Notes: generated by a model not told the origin, from the letters alone. A stretch of DNA of 22,766 nucleotides from Cymbomonas tetramitiformis (GCA_001247695.2 LGRX02031512.1:1-22766), one strand, 5' to 3'. Numbered from the stretch's first letter, positions 1 through 8,560 are shown. Numbers and translations: made by a program.

Positions 1-2820
1 GACAACCCCCCAGGGAGACGCCGATGGACGGATGTACCCCTTGGCCAACAGCTCGTCAAGTTGTGCACGAAGTTGCCGAAGCTCCTCTTGCGACAACTTG
101 TAGTTACGCCGATGTAGCGGCTGCCCACTCCAGTCGGATCGCAAGCGAATGTTGTTCTTGTAGTCGCGGCTTTGGACGGAGTCAGGCAGCTCCGTACATA
201 TGACGTCCTTGAACTCCTCCTCAAGGTCGCGCAGCTGTTGCCATATCTCCGGGGACACTGTCTCGTCAATCTCGTCCGGCTCCTCCGCTTCCATGGCATG
301 GGGCTTGGGCGGCGGTGTCGGTGACGGTGGTTCCTCGGCCACAGGAGCGGCCTGCTCTTGAGATAAACCTTCAGTATGGGGCTTCTCGTCGCTCCAGCGC
401 ACACGCTTGCGTCGCGGCCGACGTTCGCGGAGTAAGCGCCTTCCCTGCTCCAGCGCGGCTGCGGCTTCGGCATGCCAGGTGGGTGGTTTCCCTTGCGCGT
501 GGTCGTCGATTGTTTGGGCACGTACGTGCTCAGGTAATAAAGCAAATGCTCCCAAAGCTTCGCGCTTGCTCTGGAAGAACCCCAGATGTAGGTTGTTGGA
601 TGGCGCATTGTCCGCCGGGGGGCCAACAGCACCCTCCAGCGCGACCACGTCAAAGTTTTGTGGGCGGGTGGACTCCACTGTTGCGTACACCTTATCCAAG
701 TGGTCCTCGTCACTGGTGCCTGGGCTGGGCCGCACAGATTCCCGGAGGAGTAGAGCGTCCTCGGCTTCGGAGTCAGTGTCTGACGCGGACATCAGCGCAG
801 GCGCGTCCGTCTCACCCAGATCCGCTTGGGAGGAGTCCATGGCGCCCGCGACTTGGGCGTCTTGCTGCTCAGAGCTAGACGTGGCGCAACGCTCGGACGA
901 AGCGTCCCTGGGCTTGGCGTTGGTCTCGGCGTCGGTCTCTTCGTTACAGGCGACCGCCCCGAAGGTGCCGTCGGGTGCTAGGTACACCACGAAGGCACAC
1001 TCATCCTTAGATTGGAGGGCTCGAAGGTCCTTGCGTACCCTTTTGGGGTCCAACAAGACTCCTTGTACCAACGCCATGGCCTTATCCTTGGGTCTTGAGG
1101 GGTCTGGCGTTCCCGGAGAGCAGCCTGTAATGACCACTCTCTTGCTTCCAGAACCAAACCGGATGGAACCCCATCGGGAGTAATCCAAGGTGACTGGGGA
1201 GTGAGAGGCTAGCCAAGGTCCTCCAAGGATAATATCCACGCAAAGATCAATGGGCATCACTCTGAGCTCCAATTGCTTGACGTACAACCCCTTGGTGGTC
1301 TCTGCTTGCAATCGAGGACGGACGCACGTGTTGACATCGTACGACGCGCCGTCAGCTACTCGCACTCGCATGGGGTTTTCGTGAGGTCGAGGCGTCAGGG
1401 AGGGAATGCTGCGTACAGTCTTGTCCGAGATAATGTTGGTGGAGCACCCACTGTCCACCAGCACCTTTGCGCGACGACCGTTCACGTACGCCCAGAACAA
1501 CAACAAGGTGGGGGCCTTGGAATTGTTGATCTGTCGAGGTGGCGCTCGTGATGTTGATACAGCCGCCAAGAGATCACTCCAGCCAGGGCTCATGTCCCCA
1601 CTGTCGATGATGCTGTTGAGCTGGCATATGAAGGGGTCGTCCTTGGCATGAGGGTCGCCTAGGTCAGGAGGGTCGTCCATGTCAGAGTCCCATGGTAACT
1701 CGTAGGTGCCTGCATCGGCCAAGAGCCCTTGAGCGGTGGCTGTCTGCACCAGGTCCCTGGGTGGGTGATCAGGTGGGTACAAGGCCACTTGGATGACCTT
1801 GTCCTTCGCTGCTCGCGCCATATCATTCGTCGCCAAGTCACTTGCGTACTGGAGGAGTCCATCTTCTACTTCCTCTTGCGCTTGTTCCTTGGCTAAGATG
1901 TGCAGTAGCTCTTCGTCTATAGGAGAGTCCCGCTCCAAATATGGGAGGCCACTGGCATAATCTCGCTTAAGCTTCTCTCGTTGGCGAACCTTCTCCAGCC
2001 CACTGAGCCACCTCCTCCTTGGTGCTCCTTCAGCTCGAGCTGCATGGGTCGGTGACAGCCATGGTCGGGGGCGGTCACTCCATGTGGTTGAGGTTGCCTC
2101 GGCAGTCGTGCTGTCGTTAGGTGAGGGCGTACGAGGTCGACGCCCAAGCTGGATGTCTTGACGTCGTCGTCGGTATTCTTGCAGCCTTTTAAGTTTGTTA
2201 AGGGCTGCGGGTAAGGGTGACCGAGCTCGAGCTTCTCGCTTGTTGGCGGTAACCGCGCTGTGCATCGGTGACCGCGTGGGTCCTCGGCTGCTGCGTCGAT
2301 GCCCGGCTCTCCAAAGCGGTGGGCTCGTGCTCCGCGGAGGTGTACGGGGCGGTGCAAGGTCCGTTTCCAGAGCCTTGATGGAGGACCTCAAGCCCCGTGT
2401 GCCCACTTTGGAGCGTAAAGCGCTCGTCCCTTGCCCTCGGACAGCTCGAAATTGCCAACCTTGCAATGGTTGGCCCGTTGGCTCCAAGTGCACGCGGTAG
2501 CTCTCGGTCACCTTCAGGGTACGTCGGTGCCGTTTCTCAACGTGCTGGGAGTCGTCTGTGAGGTCCTCGCTCGTACACACTGGAGACTTGGCTTCCTTGC
2601 GAAGGCGAGCTTCGACCACTTGACGCTCCGGCGCGGGAGGAGGGCTAGTCATCGCCCGCGAGGGTAGCATGTTGAGCTCATCGGAGTCTAGGTATCCTGT
2701 GCAAGGAGCACTCCGCCTTTGACGTCGACGGGCTCTTCTCCACTTCTCCCGCAACTGCTGCTCCGAGAGGTAGGAGGGGGGCTCATCGCGGGGATGTGGG
2801 GTTCCACAGCCCGAGCTCAT
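1..2820 (-). CDS. pol: Gypsy pol polyprotein, N-terminal part: linker, aspartic protease, start of reverse transcriptase (partial at the left edge)
   Basis: An uninterrupted frame of 940 codons begins at an ATG at 2820 whose bases overlap the TGA that closes the upstream gag frame (ATGA), and it is still open at base 1. Residues 1 to about 430 are a basic, Pro/Arg/Ser-rich linker without a recognised domain. The retropepsin active site VLVDSGCS is near residue 456, followed by a typical second half (DIILGGPWL, then SPVTLDYS). After a roughly 250-residue acidic linker comes the classical RT approach (LRQLRAQLDELLAKGYIRPS) at the window edge. The protease matures Gag-Pol and RT copies element RNA in the particle. 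The catalytic RT residues are off-window. Protease and RT identity are firm. Translation by stop-restart at ATGA is inferred from the overlap. The protease is closely similar to that of element B. Confidence 0.85.
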   Translation of the reverse strand, partial: MSSGCGTPHPRDEPPSYLSEQQLREKWRRARRRQRRSAPCTGYLDSDELNMLPSRAMTSPPPAPERQVVEARLRKEAKSPVCTSEDLTDDSQHVEKRHRRTLKVTESYRVHLEPTGQPLQGWQFRAVRGQGTSALRSKVGTRGLRSSIKALETDLAPPRTPPRSTSPPLWRAGHRRSSRGPTRSPMHSAVTANKREARARSPLPAALNKLKRLQEYRRRRQDIQLGRRPRTPSPNDSTTAEATSTTWSDRPRPWLSPTHAARAEGAPRRRWLSGLEKVRQREKLKRDYASGLPYLERDSPIDEELLHILAKEQAQEEVEDGLLQYASDLATNDMARAAKDKVIQVALYPPDHPPRDLVQTATAQGLLADAGTYELPWDSDMDDPPDLGDPHAKDDPFICQLNSIIDSGDMSPGWSDLLAAVSTSRAPPRQINNSKAPTLLLFWAYVNGRRAKVLVDSGCSTNIISDKTVRSIPSLTPRPHENPMRVRVADGASYDVNTCVRPRLQAETTKGLYVKQLELRVMPIDLCVDIILGGPWLASHSPVTLDYSRWGSIRFGSGSKRVVITGCSPGTPDPSRPKDKAMALVQGVLLDPKRVRKDLRALQSKDECAFVVYLAPDGTFGAVACNEETDAETNAKPRDASSERCATSSSEQQDAQVAGAMDSSQADLGETDAPALMSASDTDSEAEDALLLRESVRPSPGTSDEDHLDKVYATVESTRPQNFDVVALEGAVGPPADNAPSNNLHLGFFQSKREALGAFALLPEHVRAQTIDDHAQGKPPTWHAEAAAALEQGRRLLRERRPRRKRVRWSDEKPHTEGLSQEQAAPVAEEPPSPTPPPKPHAMEAEEPDEIDETVSPEIWQQLRDLEEEFKDVICTELPDSVQSRDYKNNIRLRSDWSGQPLHRRNYKLSQEELRQLRAQLDELLAKGYIRPSASPWGVV

Positions 2821-3182
2821 TGGGACTTGGAGGGTACTCCGAGCTCGAGGGAGTCCTCCGCGGCAAAATCCATTAGTTCCTTTGGCAACACCGCGTTGAG
2901 CACGTCGCAGTATTCATCCGTTTCCACTTCGTGCATGACCATGTCCAAAGTTTCAGCCAGAAGTGCTTTGGCCCACTCCTTCTTACGAAGAGCAGCCTGT
3001 GGGCACTCTCGAGCATAGTGCTCTTTGCTTTGGCACAACCTGCAACCAGTGTACTCCGGGGAGCCCAGACGTTGCCCAGTAGGAGTTGCACCCGCGGGAC
3101 GATCTTCGGCTAGAGCTAGTAGCTCCTCCGAGACCTCCACCGCTGCCAGTAGCTGCACCTGGCGCTCTCCTACTCGTCGCAT
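2817..3182 (-). CDS. gag: Gag C-terminal segment with CCHC zinc knuckle (nucleocapsid)
   Basis: This frame contains one canonical zinc knuckle, CRLCQSKEHYAREC (C-X2-C-X4-H-X4-C, bases about 3003-3044), as in retroelement nucleocapsids that bind element RNA. It ends in TGA at 2817-2819, overlapping the pol ATG. Upstream coding is in a different frame (the capsid-like segment), so one extra base, or a +1 frameshift, is needed between about 3060 and 3190 to join the two. The ATG at 3182 is probably not a true start. The short acidic C-terminus after the knuckle has no recognised motif. The zinc-knuckle call is firm; how the segment is expressed is not known. Confidence 0.75.
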   Translation of the reverse strand: MRRVGERQVQLLAAVEVSEELLALAEDRPAGATPTGQRLGSPEYTGCRLCQSKEHYARECPQAALRKKEWAKALLAETLDMVMHEVETDEYCDVLNAVLPKELMDFAAEDSLELGVPSKSQ

Positions 3183-4878
3183 TGTTCAAATGCAACTCCG
3201 CCTCAATGGCGTATTCCAGCGCTAGGCGTCGACTGGCTGGAAGGGCGCGGTCGAGGAGGATCAAGGGGGTCCCCTTCCGCTCGGCAATCTCGAACGCCTC
3301 CTTCCGTACCTCCGCGGATAAGCCCGAGAGGAAGACGTCCAGGAGGTCGGATTCCGGAACCGGTGTGGTGAGCTCGTGTGTCGCCAACATGGTCACTACG
3401 CGATGGGCTAGATGCAGTCCATCCCAAAACTCGCGCACTTTGCGCGGTGTCGCCATGCGTCCTTGAGTTTGGCGTACTCGGCGTAGGAACGAGCCCAAGG
3501 TGGCCATTTCACTCTTCAGCGGCACGATCAGCTTCGCCAGCGGCACAATGACCTTCTCAAGGTTCAACGACTTGTCCGCCTCGGCATCCAGAAGAACCCC
3601 TCGCAGCTCCGTTCCTTCGGAGCTAGGCGTAGGGAAGCAATGCTGGGTGATCTCCTTCAACAAGATATGCACCGAGAGAATCGGCTCTCCGAGCTCGAAC
3701 GCTCCGTTGGGCACGTTGCACGGGGTGTTCATCGCGAGGAGCACCACTGGAAGGGCTAAGCACCTGTCGAACTCGTCCACGAACCGCAACAGCGGGCCGA
3801 AGGGGTTCGTGGACCCTTCCAGCGGTGCTGAGTACAAGGACATGATGTCCTTCGCGGCCTTGAGGGCATATGAGTGCCTCGTGTACTCCTCCCTTTGCTG
3901 CCTGCCATCATTGTACGAGGACCTCCTACTCGAACCGAAGCTGTAGGACGTCTCATCGTCGGGCGGATCGTCACCGCCTCCGCCCCCGCCATGGCCGCGA
4001 CGTCCATCTCCAAGATTCCGCGAGGGGTCGCTAGGCGCGTCAGAAGTGGGGTCGCCAGGCGGCTCATTCCCCCCCCCTTGATGGCCACCGGGTCCTCCCG
4101 GGTCGTCACCGTCGTCATCACCATCGCCTCCATCGTCGTCGCCTCCGCCGCCCCCACTGGTCCCACCAATTGCTGAGGATGGCCTCGGGGTCACTGAAGG
4201 GAAGCGGTCAAAGGCTCCCGGCCAAACCCCGCGCGTGCAATATATACACAACGGCAGGAATTGAGTGGTTTCCGACAAGTCTGAAAGAGTTGTAAGCCCG
4301 CAATTCCATATGGCTACAGGAAGCTGCGGGCTACGAGCGCATCTCGAGCACGGAACGTTGGACGTGCTGGACGCGACTTCGTCGTACACGCAACAAACGA
4401 TCGCCGTTCCCGCCAGAGGTGGTGAAGGAAGTTGAGAGGCCGGGGCTTCGGAGACCGGCGGTCCACACCCAGACGCTAGGTCATGGTCTCGGTACCTTCT
4501 TGCTACGTCACAGAACATGCGTTCCGCTTCCATCTTGCCCACGTGGCCAGGTAAGTGCTCCTCCACGTGTGCACGGATAGCGGTAACGGCTGGCACACTA
4601 ATGGACCTCCAATCCATTTTGGCTAGGCGGTCATGCACACTCGTGGGGGAAGATGCACGCTTGGAGGCGTCCTCCTCGAACGTCACGCCTTTGTGGCCCC
4701 GTACGTCCACAGTCGTGGCTGACGGGGGCACCATCAGAGCTTCGTGTTCAGCTTCTTGAGCGTCACTTGTGACGGTCGCATAGCTCGCGGGGGTATTAGG
4801 TGGTTGTTCTGGCCGTGAGTGCGCTCGTCCGTCAGCGGCTTCAAGGGCGGCCTGCACCACTATCTTGCTCTCCGCCAC
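2983..4878 (-). CDS. gag: Gag central segment: end of coiled coil, acidic Gly/Asp-rich linker and capsid-like region
   Basis: The frame is open on both sides of its nominal GTG at 4878. Just upstream, bases 4879-4920 in the same frame read as more coiled coil (LDQAAREQRLLEQQ), so this segment most likely continues the upstream frame after a one-base slip near 4930 and is not a separate gene. Residues about 1-20 finish the coiled coil. A Cys-containing stretch follows, then a long Gly/Asp-rich acidic linker (about 240-320). From about 330 to 575 a helical region with phrases such as FVDEFDRCL, FLRRVRQTQ and FLSGLSAEVRKEA sits where the capsid of gypsy Gag belongs. The last 50 or so residues in this frame (S/G/R-rich) are probably out of frame, since the CCHC knuckle is in another frame. 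Position supports Gag; no single motif proves capsid. Confidence 0.6.
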   Translation of the reverse strand: MAESKIVVQAALEAADGRAHSRPEQPPNTPASYATVTSDAQEAEHEALMVPPSATTVDVRGHKGVTFEEDASKRASSPTSVHDRLAKMDWRSISVPAVTAIRAHVEEHLPGHVGKMEAERMFCDVARRYRDHDLASGCGPPVSEAPASQLPSPPLAGTAIVCCVYDEVASSTSNVPCSRCARSPQLPVAIWNCGLTTLSDLSETTQFLPLCIYCTRGVWPGAFDRFPSVTPRPSSAIGGTSGGGGGDDDGGDGDDDGDDPGGPGGHQGGGNEPPGDPTSDAPSDPSRNLGDGRRGHGGGGGGDDPPDDETSYSFGSSRRSSYNDGRQQREEYTRHSYALKAAKDIMSLYSAPLEGSTNPFGPLLRFVDEFDRCLALPVVLLAMNTPCNVPNGAFELGEPILSVHILLKEITQHCFPTPSSEGTELRGVLLDAEADKSLNLEKVIVPLAKLIVPLKSEMATLGSFLRRVRQTQGRMATPRKVREFWDGLHLAHRVVTMLATHELTTPVPESDLLDVFLSGLSAEVRKEAFEIAERKGTPLILLDRALPASRRLALEYAIEAELHLNNATSRRAPGAATGSGGGLGGATSSSRRSSRGCNSYWATSGLPGVHWLQVVPKQRALCSRVPTGCSS

Positions 4879-6992
4879 TTGTTGCTCCAGCAGTCGTTGC
4901 TCTCGAGCTGCTTGGTCAAGTTGTGGCGTTGCTCTTCCGCGGCGCGCTGCATTTCTCGAAGTTGTTGGTGATGACGTGCAGCTTCCTCCGCCTGCGATGC
5001 TACAGCTTGCTCATGCTGATGCGAGACAACGTCCGCGGCATGCTGCATGCGCGCTATCTGCTCCTCAGCAGATTCGAGAGCGGCCCGTCGCGCTTCTTGG
5101 CACACCGTGGTGCGGAGCTCCTGATGCATCCGGGTTGCTTCCTCCACGGCATTGTGCATGTCCATGCGCAACGCTGTGAGCTGCGCTTGGTGCGCAGTGG
5201 CCGCATCTAACGCGACTCGTTCGGACTCCTCTTGCAGCTCTCGTAGTTGCCGCTCGTGTCGCGTGACTTGAGCTTGGCGCCGCCGTTGGCGTCCACCCTT
5301 TCGCCGAGAGCTCCTTGATGAAGAGGTGTGCGAGGCGTCAGAGGAGAGCGCTTCAGAAGAAGATGTTTGACACGATGAAAGTGTGGACTTCTCCTCACTG
5401 GACGTAGAGGTGGAGTCGTACATCAGTTTACCTTCGTCACTGCGACGTCGAGCCTTGGCGAGCTTGCGCTTGGCCAACTTCTGCCGCTTCCGCTCCTGCT
5501 TCGCCACCTCCTTCTCGTGGGCTAACTCCGTCAAAGCCTGGACACGTACAGCACGTTCTCGTTGTGTGGGTCGTGGGGCGGATGAAGCTTTTGATCGAGG
5601 TGGTTGTGGGGCGGAGTCAGCGGAATGAACGTCTTCCTCATCGATCGTGGAGTCATCTTCAGACGACAAGACGCCATAGGGGTTGCGGCTAGGTACAGAT
5701 TGTACGCCATGCTGTTGAACACTTGCTCCCAAGGTGGTTGTACGCCTTAGAGTCTTTATCACCTCCTCGACGCTCACTCCCAACCGCACCAGCCTTGCAG
5801 GCCGGTTGGCTGGGATGGTCGTGACGAGTGGTCGTGCAGAGTGGAGGTGATGATAATGGTGGCTTGCTGAGGTAACATGCGACAGAAGGAGTCCGCGAGA
5901 TGGGATCACGCGTTGCTCTCCACTCTTCGTTCTCAGCTGCACCTCCCATGTGATTGCAGCGATGGAGTCTTCTTGGCCACACAGGCGGCGAAGATGTCTG
6001 CGCAAGGTCGCCCATTGCTTCGGGGTCACGTCAGGCGTGTCCGTCAGAGCTGACCACTCGTGGAGGACTTCGCGCTTCACATGTTGTTCACGCTGGACCG
6101 CAAAGGTGGTGCACTTGGAAGCGAAGTCCACGGTAGCCTTCCACGCTTTCATACACTTCCTCACGTAGAACTCGGACCGGGCGATGTTGCACGCCGTGAT
6201 TTCGAGAGTGATCTCTTTTACACGACGTTGTTCTTCTCGCCATGCACTCAAGAGCCGGGACGCCAATCGTGAACTTGCGTGTCCAGCAAAATCTTGCTTT
6301 TTGCGTTGGACCTGGTTCTTGCGGTGAACTCGCTCGTGCCATGCTGTAAGGGAAACACGCATGCGCGCGAGACGGGCACGTAGGTGCCATGTCGTAAGTG
6401 CAGATGAAACACGTCCGCTGAGCACTCGTGCTGTCCAAGTACTCCACCAATTACGCAATGCACATACCGCTAGAATATCCACTGCTACAGCTTGGCGTGC
6501 CAGCCTGACGCTCCACTCGTTCACGCTTGACAAACCGCGCTCGCCACTTGGAGGAGCACTTTCACGCCTAGGCGTAAATATGTTGCTCTCATGGGTCTGG
6601 TTTCCAACGAGATGCTCTGGTGCCAAAGGCAAATGGTCAACTACAGCTTCGCTATGAGGAGATGATCTCAAATTATGAGCGGTGGCTATAGCGACCGTGT
6701 TGAGCTCCTCGAGAGCTGGTTGGCTACGTTGTAGACCTGAGGCACCTGCACCCCCTGCACGCTGCTGGGGTGTAGAGTAGCACTCAAACGTACGTACAAT
6801 GGAAGATACCAGCCCAGGAGAGTCACGCGAGCCGTCGGGGAAATTCGTGGGCGTGGCAGGCAGCGATGCTTGGGTGCGACGTTCCTCTCGAGGTAGAGGC
6901 GCGCTCGCCAAAAGCGCGTATTCGCCCTCCAGAGAGCGTTGTACTGCTCCCCCCCCCTGCTGCCCCGCCGCGCCCCGGCTGGCGCCTCCCAT
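4860..6992 (-). CDS. Gag-region protein with Sfi1-like tryptophan-repeat array and long C-terminal coiled coil
   Basis: The frame has 710 codons from an ATG at 6992; an N-terminal extension in another frame probably precedes it. Residues about 175-330 are helical with tryptophans at 186, 202, 218, 251, 284 and 313, spaced 16, 16, 33, 33 and 29, in contexts such as ALTTW, SLTAW, LLSAW, CMKAW and VLHEW. A period near 33 with L-x2-W cores is the signature of Sfi1-type centrin-binding repeats. A Ser/Glu/Lys-rich linker (about 430-570) is followed by a heptad-like, Gln/Glu/Ala-rich coiled coil (about 580-690). The final 14 residues look out of frame, and the coiled coil continues in the next frame. 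Its place upstream of capsid and knuckle makes it an N-terminal part of a giant Gag. Centrin binding is an inference from spacing. A plain amphipathic helical scaffold is the alternative. Confidence 0.6.
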   Translation of the reverse strand: MGGASRGAAGQQGGGAVQRSLEGEYALLASAPLPREERRTQASLPATPTNFPDGSRDSPGLVSSIVRTFECYSTPQQRAGGAGASGLQRSQPALEELNTVAIATAHNLRSSPHSEAVVDHLPLAPEHLVGNQTHESNIFTPRRESAPPSGERGLSSVNEWSVRLARQAVAVDILAVCALRNWWSTWTARVLSGRVSSALTTWHLRARLARMRVSLTAWHERVHRKNQVQRKKQDFAGHASSRLASRLLSAWREEQRRVKEITLEITACNIARSEFYVRKCMKAWKATVDFASKCTTFAVQREQHVKREVLHEWSALTDTPDVTPKQWATLRRHLRRLCGQEDSIAAITWEVQLRTKSGEQRVIPSRGLLLSHVTSASHHYHHLHSARPLVTTIPANRPARLVRLGVSVEEVIKTLRRTTTLGASVQQHGVQSVPSRNPYGVLSSEDDSTIDEEDVHSADSAPQPPRSKASSAPRPTQRERAVRVQALTELAHEKEVAKQERKRQKLAKRKLAKARRRSDEGKLMYDSTSTSSEEKSTLSSCQTSSSEALSSDASHTSSSRSSRRKGGRQRRRQAQVTRHERQLRELQEESERVALDAATAHQAQLTALRMDMHNAVEEATRMHQELRTTVCQEARRAALESAEEQIARMQHAADVVSHQHEQAVASQAEEAARHHQQLREMQRAAEEQRHNLTKQLESNDCWSNKWRRAR

Positions 6993-7156
6993 TCCGGGAC
7001 AAAGTACGGGGTGGGCCCCAAAGCCCCAAGCCCATCTCGGAGCTGAAACACCCGGGCCGAGCTAGAGAGCCCGGAGGGCCCAGAAGCAGCCTCCGCCACC
7101 CCCGAGCGCCGCTGAGGCGGAACATACAGCGAAGAAGCTTGCCGTGAAGAGGACAT
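6948..7156 (-). CDS. gag: Probable N-terminus of the element A Gag polyprotein
   Basis: The first ATG after the leader (7156) opens a frame reading MSSSRQASSLYVPPQRRSG and continuing with Ser/Gly/Pro-rich sequence to about 6950. There a run of nine C on the plus strand (G on the coding strand, 6949-6957) separates it from the next frame, which carries the Sfi1-like array. One missing G would join the two into one protein; programmed -1 slippage on the G run is the alternative. In its own frame the reading continues to 6686, but that part has no character I recognise and overlaps better coding in the neighbouring frame. No domain is recognised in the roughly 70 residues. Confidence 0.5.
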
Positions 7157-8415
7157 TGAAAACGTTGCCTAAGCTGGTGGAGAAACGCAGCAATCTGATT
7201 CTGAAAAATCTGCCAGCGCTTCCGCCGTACAGGCGTATAGTGTTAAGTGCGAAGACGCAGGATCCCAACAGCAAATAAACAACTGCCGCTGCCAAATCCC
7301 AATCAAAGCCTTCCAGCAAACTCGAAGAGGTAAGATGAAAACAAATTGAGCCAAATTGGTTAACGATCGGCTCACGGAAGTCAAAGCAACGTCGCAGCGC
7401 GATACCACTCAGGGTTAGCCCCTGCCAAGAACGCTAGAGCGCTGCAGAGCCTAAGGGCAAGGAGCGCAAGCCGCATCTGCCAATTCAGAGAACATTTTCG
7501 AATTCCCAAGCATAAAATTGCGTAATCCCACTCAGTCGCAAAGACACTCGACGAAGAACACGCACGCCAGCGGAATAGCGCCAATCTGAAGTCGCATCAC
7601 GCAAATTCCGAGCCCAAGAAGAACATTGCGCACACATCCCAATCGCAGAGGGTAGTGTAGACGAAGATCTCGCGGAAAACGCTGACTAATTGGCACAATT
7701 CCCGAGAAGAATTAACGGCGCAAAACTGCCAGTGAGCAAGAAAAACGACGAGTCGTTGACCAGCGCGTCAGAGCGCGAACTCAAGGGCCAGAGCCAGAAG
7801 TAGAATTTCGACCATTCTCAAACCCGAATTTAAGCAGCACCCGCAAAAATTGCCATAATTTGTAAAGGTAATTTGAAAGTCCCAGGCGCAGAGCGAACGC
7901 AAGACGAAAGATAGCGCAGGGCTACTTTATTTGTGGCACACTGTGCCACAGTAGGAGGCCTCACACTAGGCGAGCTGAAATTTTCCATCACAGATTACGG
8001 CGCGAAGAGAGTATAAGTTGCATCTGACAATTCTAAGAACTTTTGTCGCTGAGGAACAAACGTCACAACGAACATCTGAGCGAAGAACTGCGTGCGCACT
8101 AGGCACTCACAGCAGATAAGACTGCAAAGCACGCGCAGCTGCACGAAGAAACCATCATGAAGCAATCCGCGAAGAAAGATTACGTTTTACAAGTAACTCG
8201 AAGAAGAATTTTGACAGTGCCACAAGTCATCTCGCTGAAGGAAGTCGCAAACGACTTTCCTGGCCAGTGCTGACCCAAAGTTATGTAACGCGCTAGTAAC
8301 TTGAGAGCTCAAATGCCATTCGAAAAACTGAAGCACACGCAAATTCGTCGGAAGAGTTACAATCTCAAAGCAGAAAGATTTTGTGGAAGCGGTGGTGGTG
8401 GTGGTGCGTAGCACA
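7157..8415 (-). other. 5' leader of element A (between PBS and first gag ATG)
   Basis: About 1.26 kb lie between the primer binding site and the gag ATG at 7156. The stretch is moderately AT-rich with many GAAGAA and GCGAAGA-type words on the plus strand. All short open frames here lack recognisable domains. I read it as untranslated leader, probably with packaging or dimerisation signals, but I see no specific structure. Confidence 0.45.
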
Positions 8416-8424
8416 CTGATACCA
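8407..8424 (-). promoter_or_regulatory. Primer binding site resembling the 3' end of initiator tRNA-Met
   Basis: On the minus strand TGGTATCAG starts at 8424, three bases after a TACA that would end the LTR (8428). TGGTATCAGAGC is the classical initiator-Met PBS; here the first nine bases match and the rest (TGTGCTACG) diverge. Position between LTR end and gag agrees. A nine-base match can occur by chance, so the support is mainly contextual. Confidence 0.55.
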
Positions 8425-8427
8425 TTT

Positions 8428-8560
8428 TGTAGGAGGCAGTACTAAACCTCTACTTGACAGTGACTGTGAAACTACTTGTGGATCATATATAGTGCAAGGT
8501 TCTATGTTATGCACTATATAAGACTAATCAAGCTATGTCGATTCTTAGGAACTATGTCCA
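8428..8560 (-). promoter_or_regulatory. 3' end of the 5' LTR with TATA-like promoter motifs
   Basis: The minus strand ends in CTCCTACA at 8428, just before the PBS; on the plus strand the repeat therefore begins TGTAGGAG, fitting TG...CA LTR ends. About 60-90 bases upstream on the minus strand lie TATATAG and TATATATG boxes, so R-U5 would be short. The other LTR boundary is not visible because the 3' LTR is outside the window. Confidence 0.45.
8486..8520. repeat. Perfect 11-bp inverted repeat around the LTR TATA boxes
   Basis: TATATAGTGCA (8486-8496) and its exact reverse complement TGCACTATATA (8510-8520) flank a 13-base spacer. Each arm carries a TATA-like hexamer, so the site could act as a two-way promoter, a protein-binding palindrome or an RNA hairpin at the start of the element transcript. 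Confidence 0.7.

Larger units (their letters stand above)
1..8428 (-). mobile_element. Ty3/gypsy LTR retrotransposon 'A' (5' LTR end, leader, gag region, start of pol; runs off the left edge)
   Basis: Reading leftwards on the minus strand, the order is LTR end, primer binding site, leader, gag with a CCHC knuckle, aspartic protease and the N-terminus of a gypsy RT, which is the canonical Ty3/gypsy order. The 3' LTR and most of RT, RNase H and integrase lie outside the window, so LTR identity and target-site duplication cannot be judged. The pol frame is open for 940 codons, which suggests a fairly young copy. The gag region needs three frame changes. The outer (right) boundary of the 5' LTR could not be fixed; it lies somewhere to the right of 8428. 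Confidence 0.85.

Noticed and set aside
407..1183. Plus-strand open frame of 258 codons
   Set aside because: It is antisense to the well-supported protease-RT linker of element A, and the product has no domain and a composition expected of a complement frame.
6686..6947. Continuation of the gag N-terminal frame beyond the G9 run
   Set aside because: The translation loses character there, while the neighbouring frame, which reaches the tryptophan array, runs on for 700 codons.
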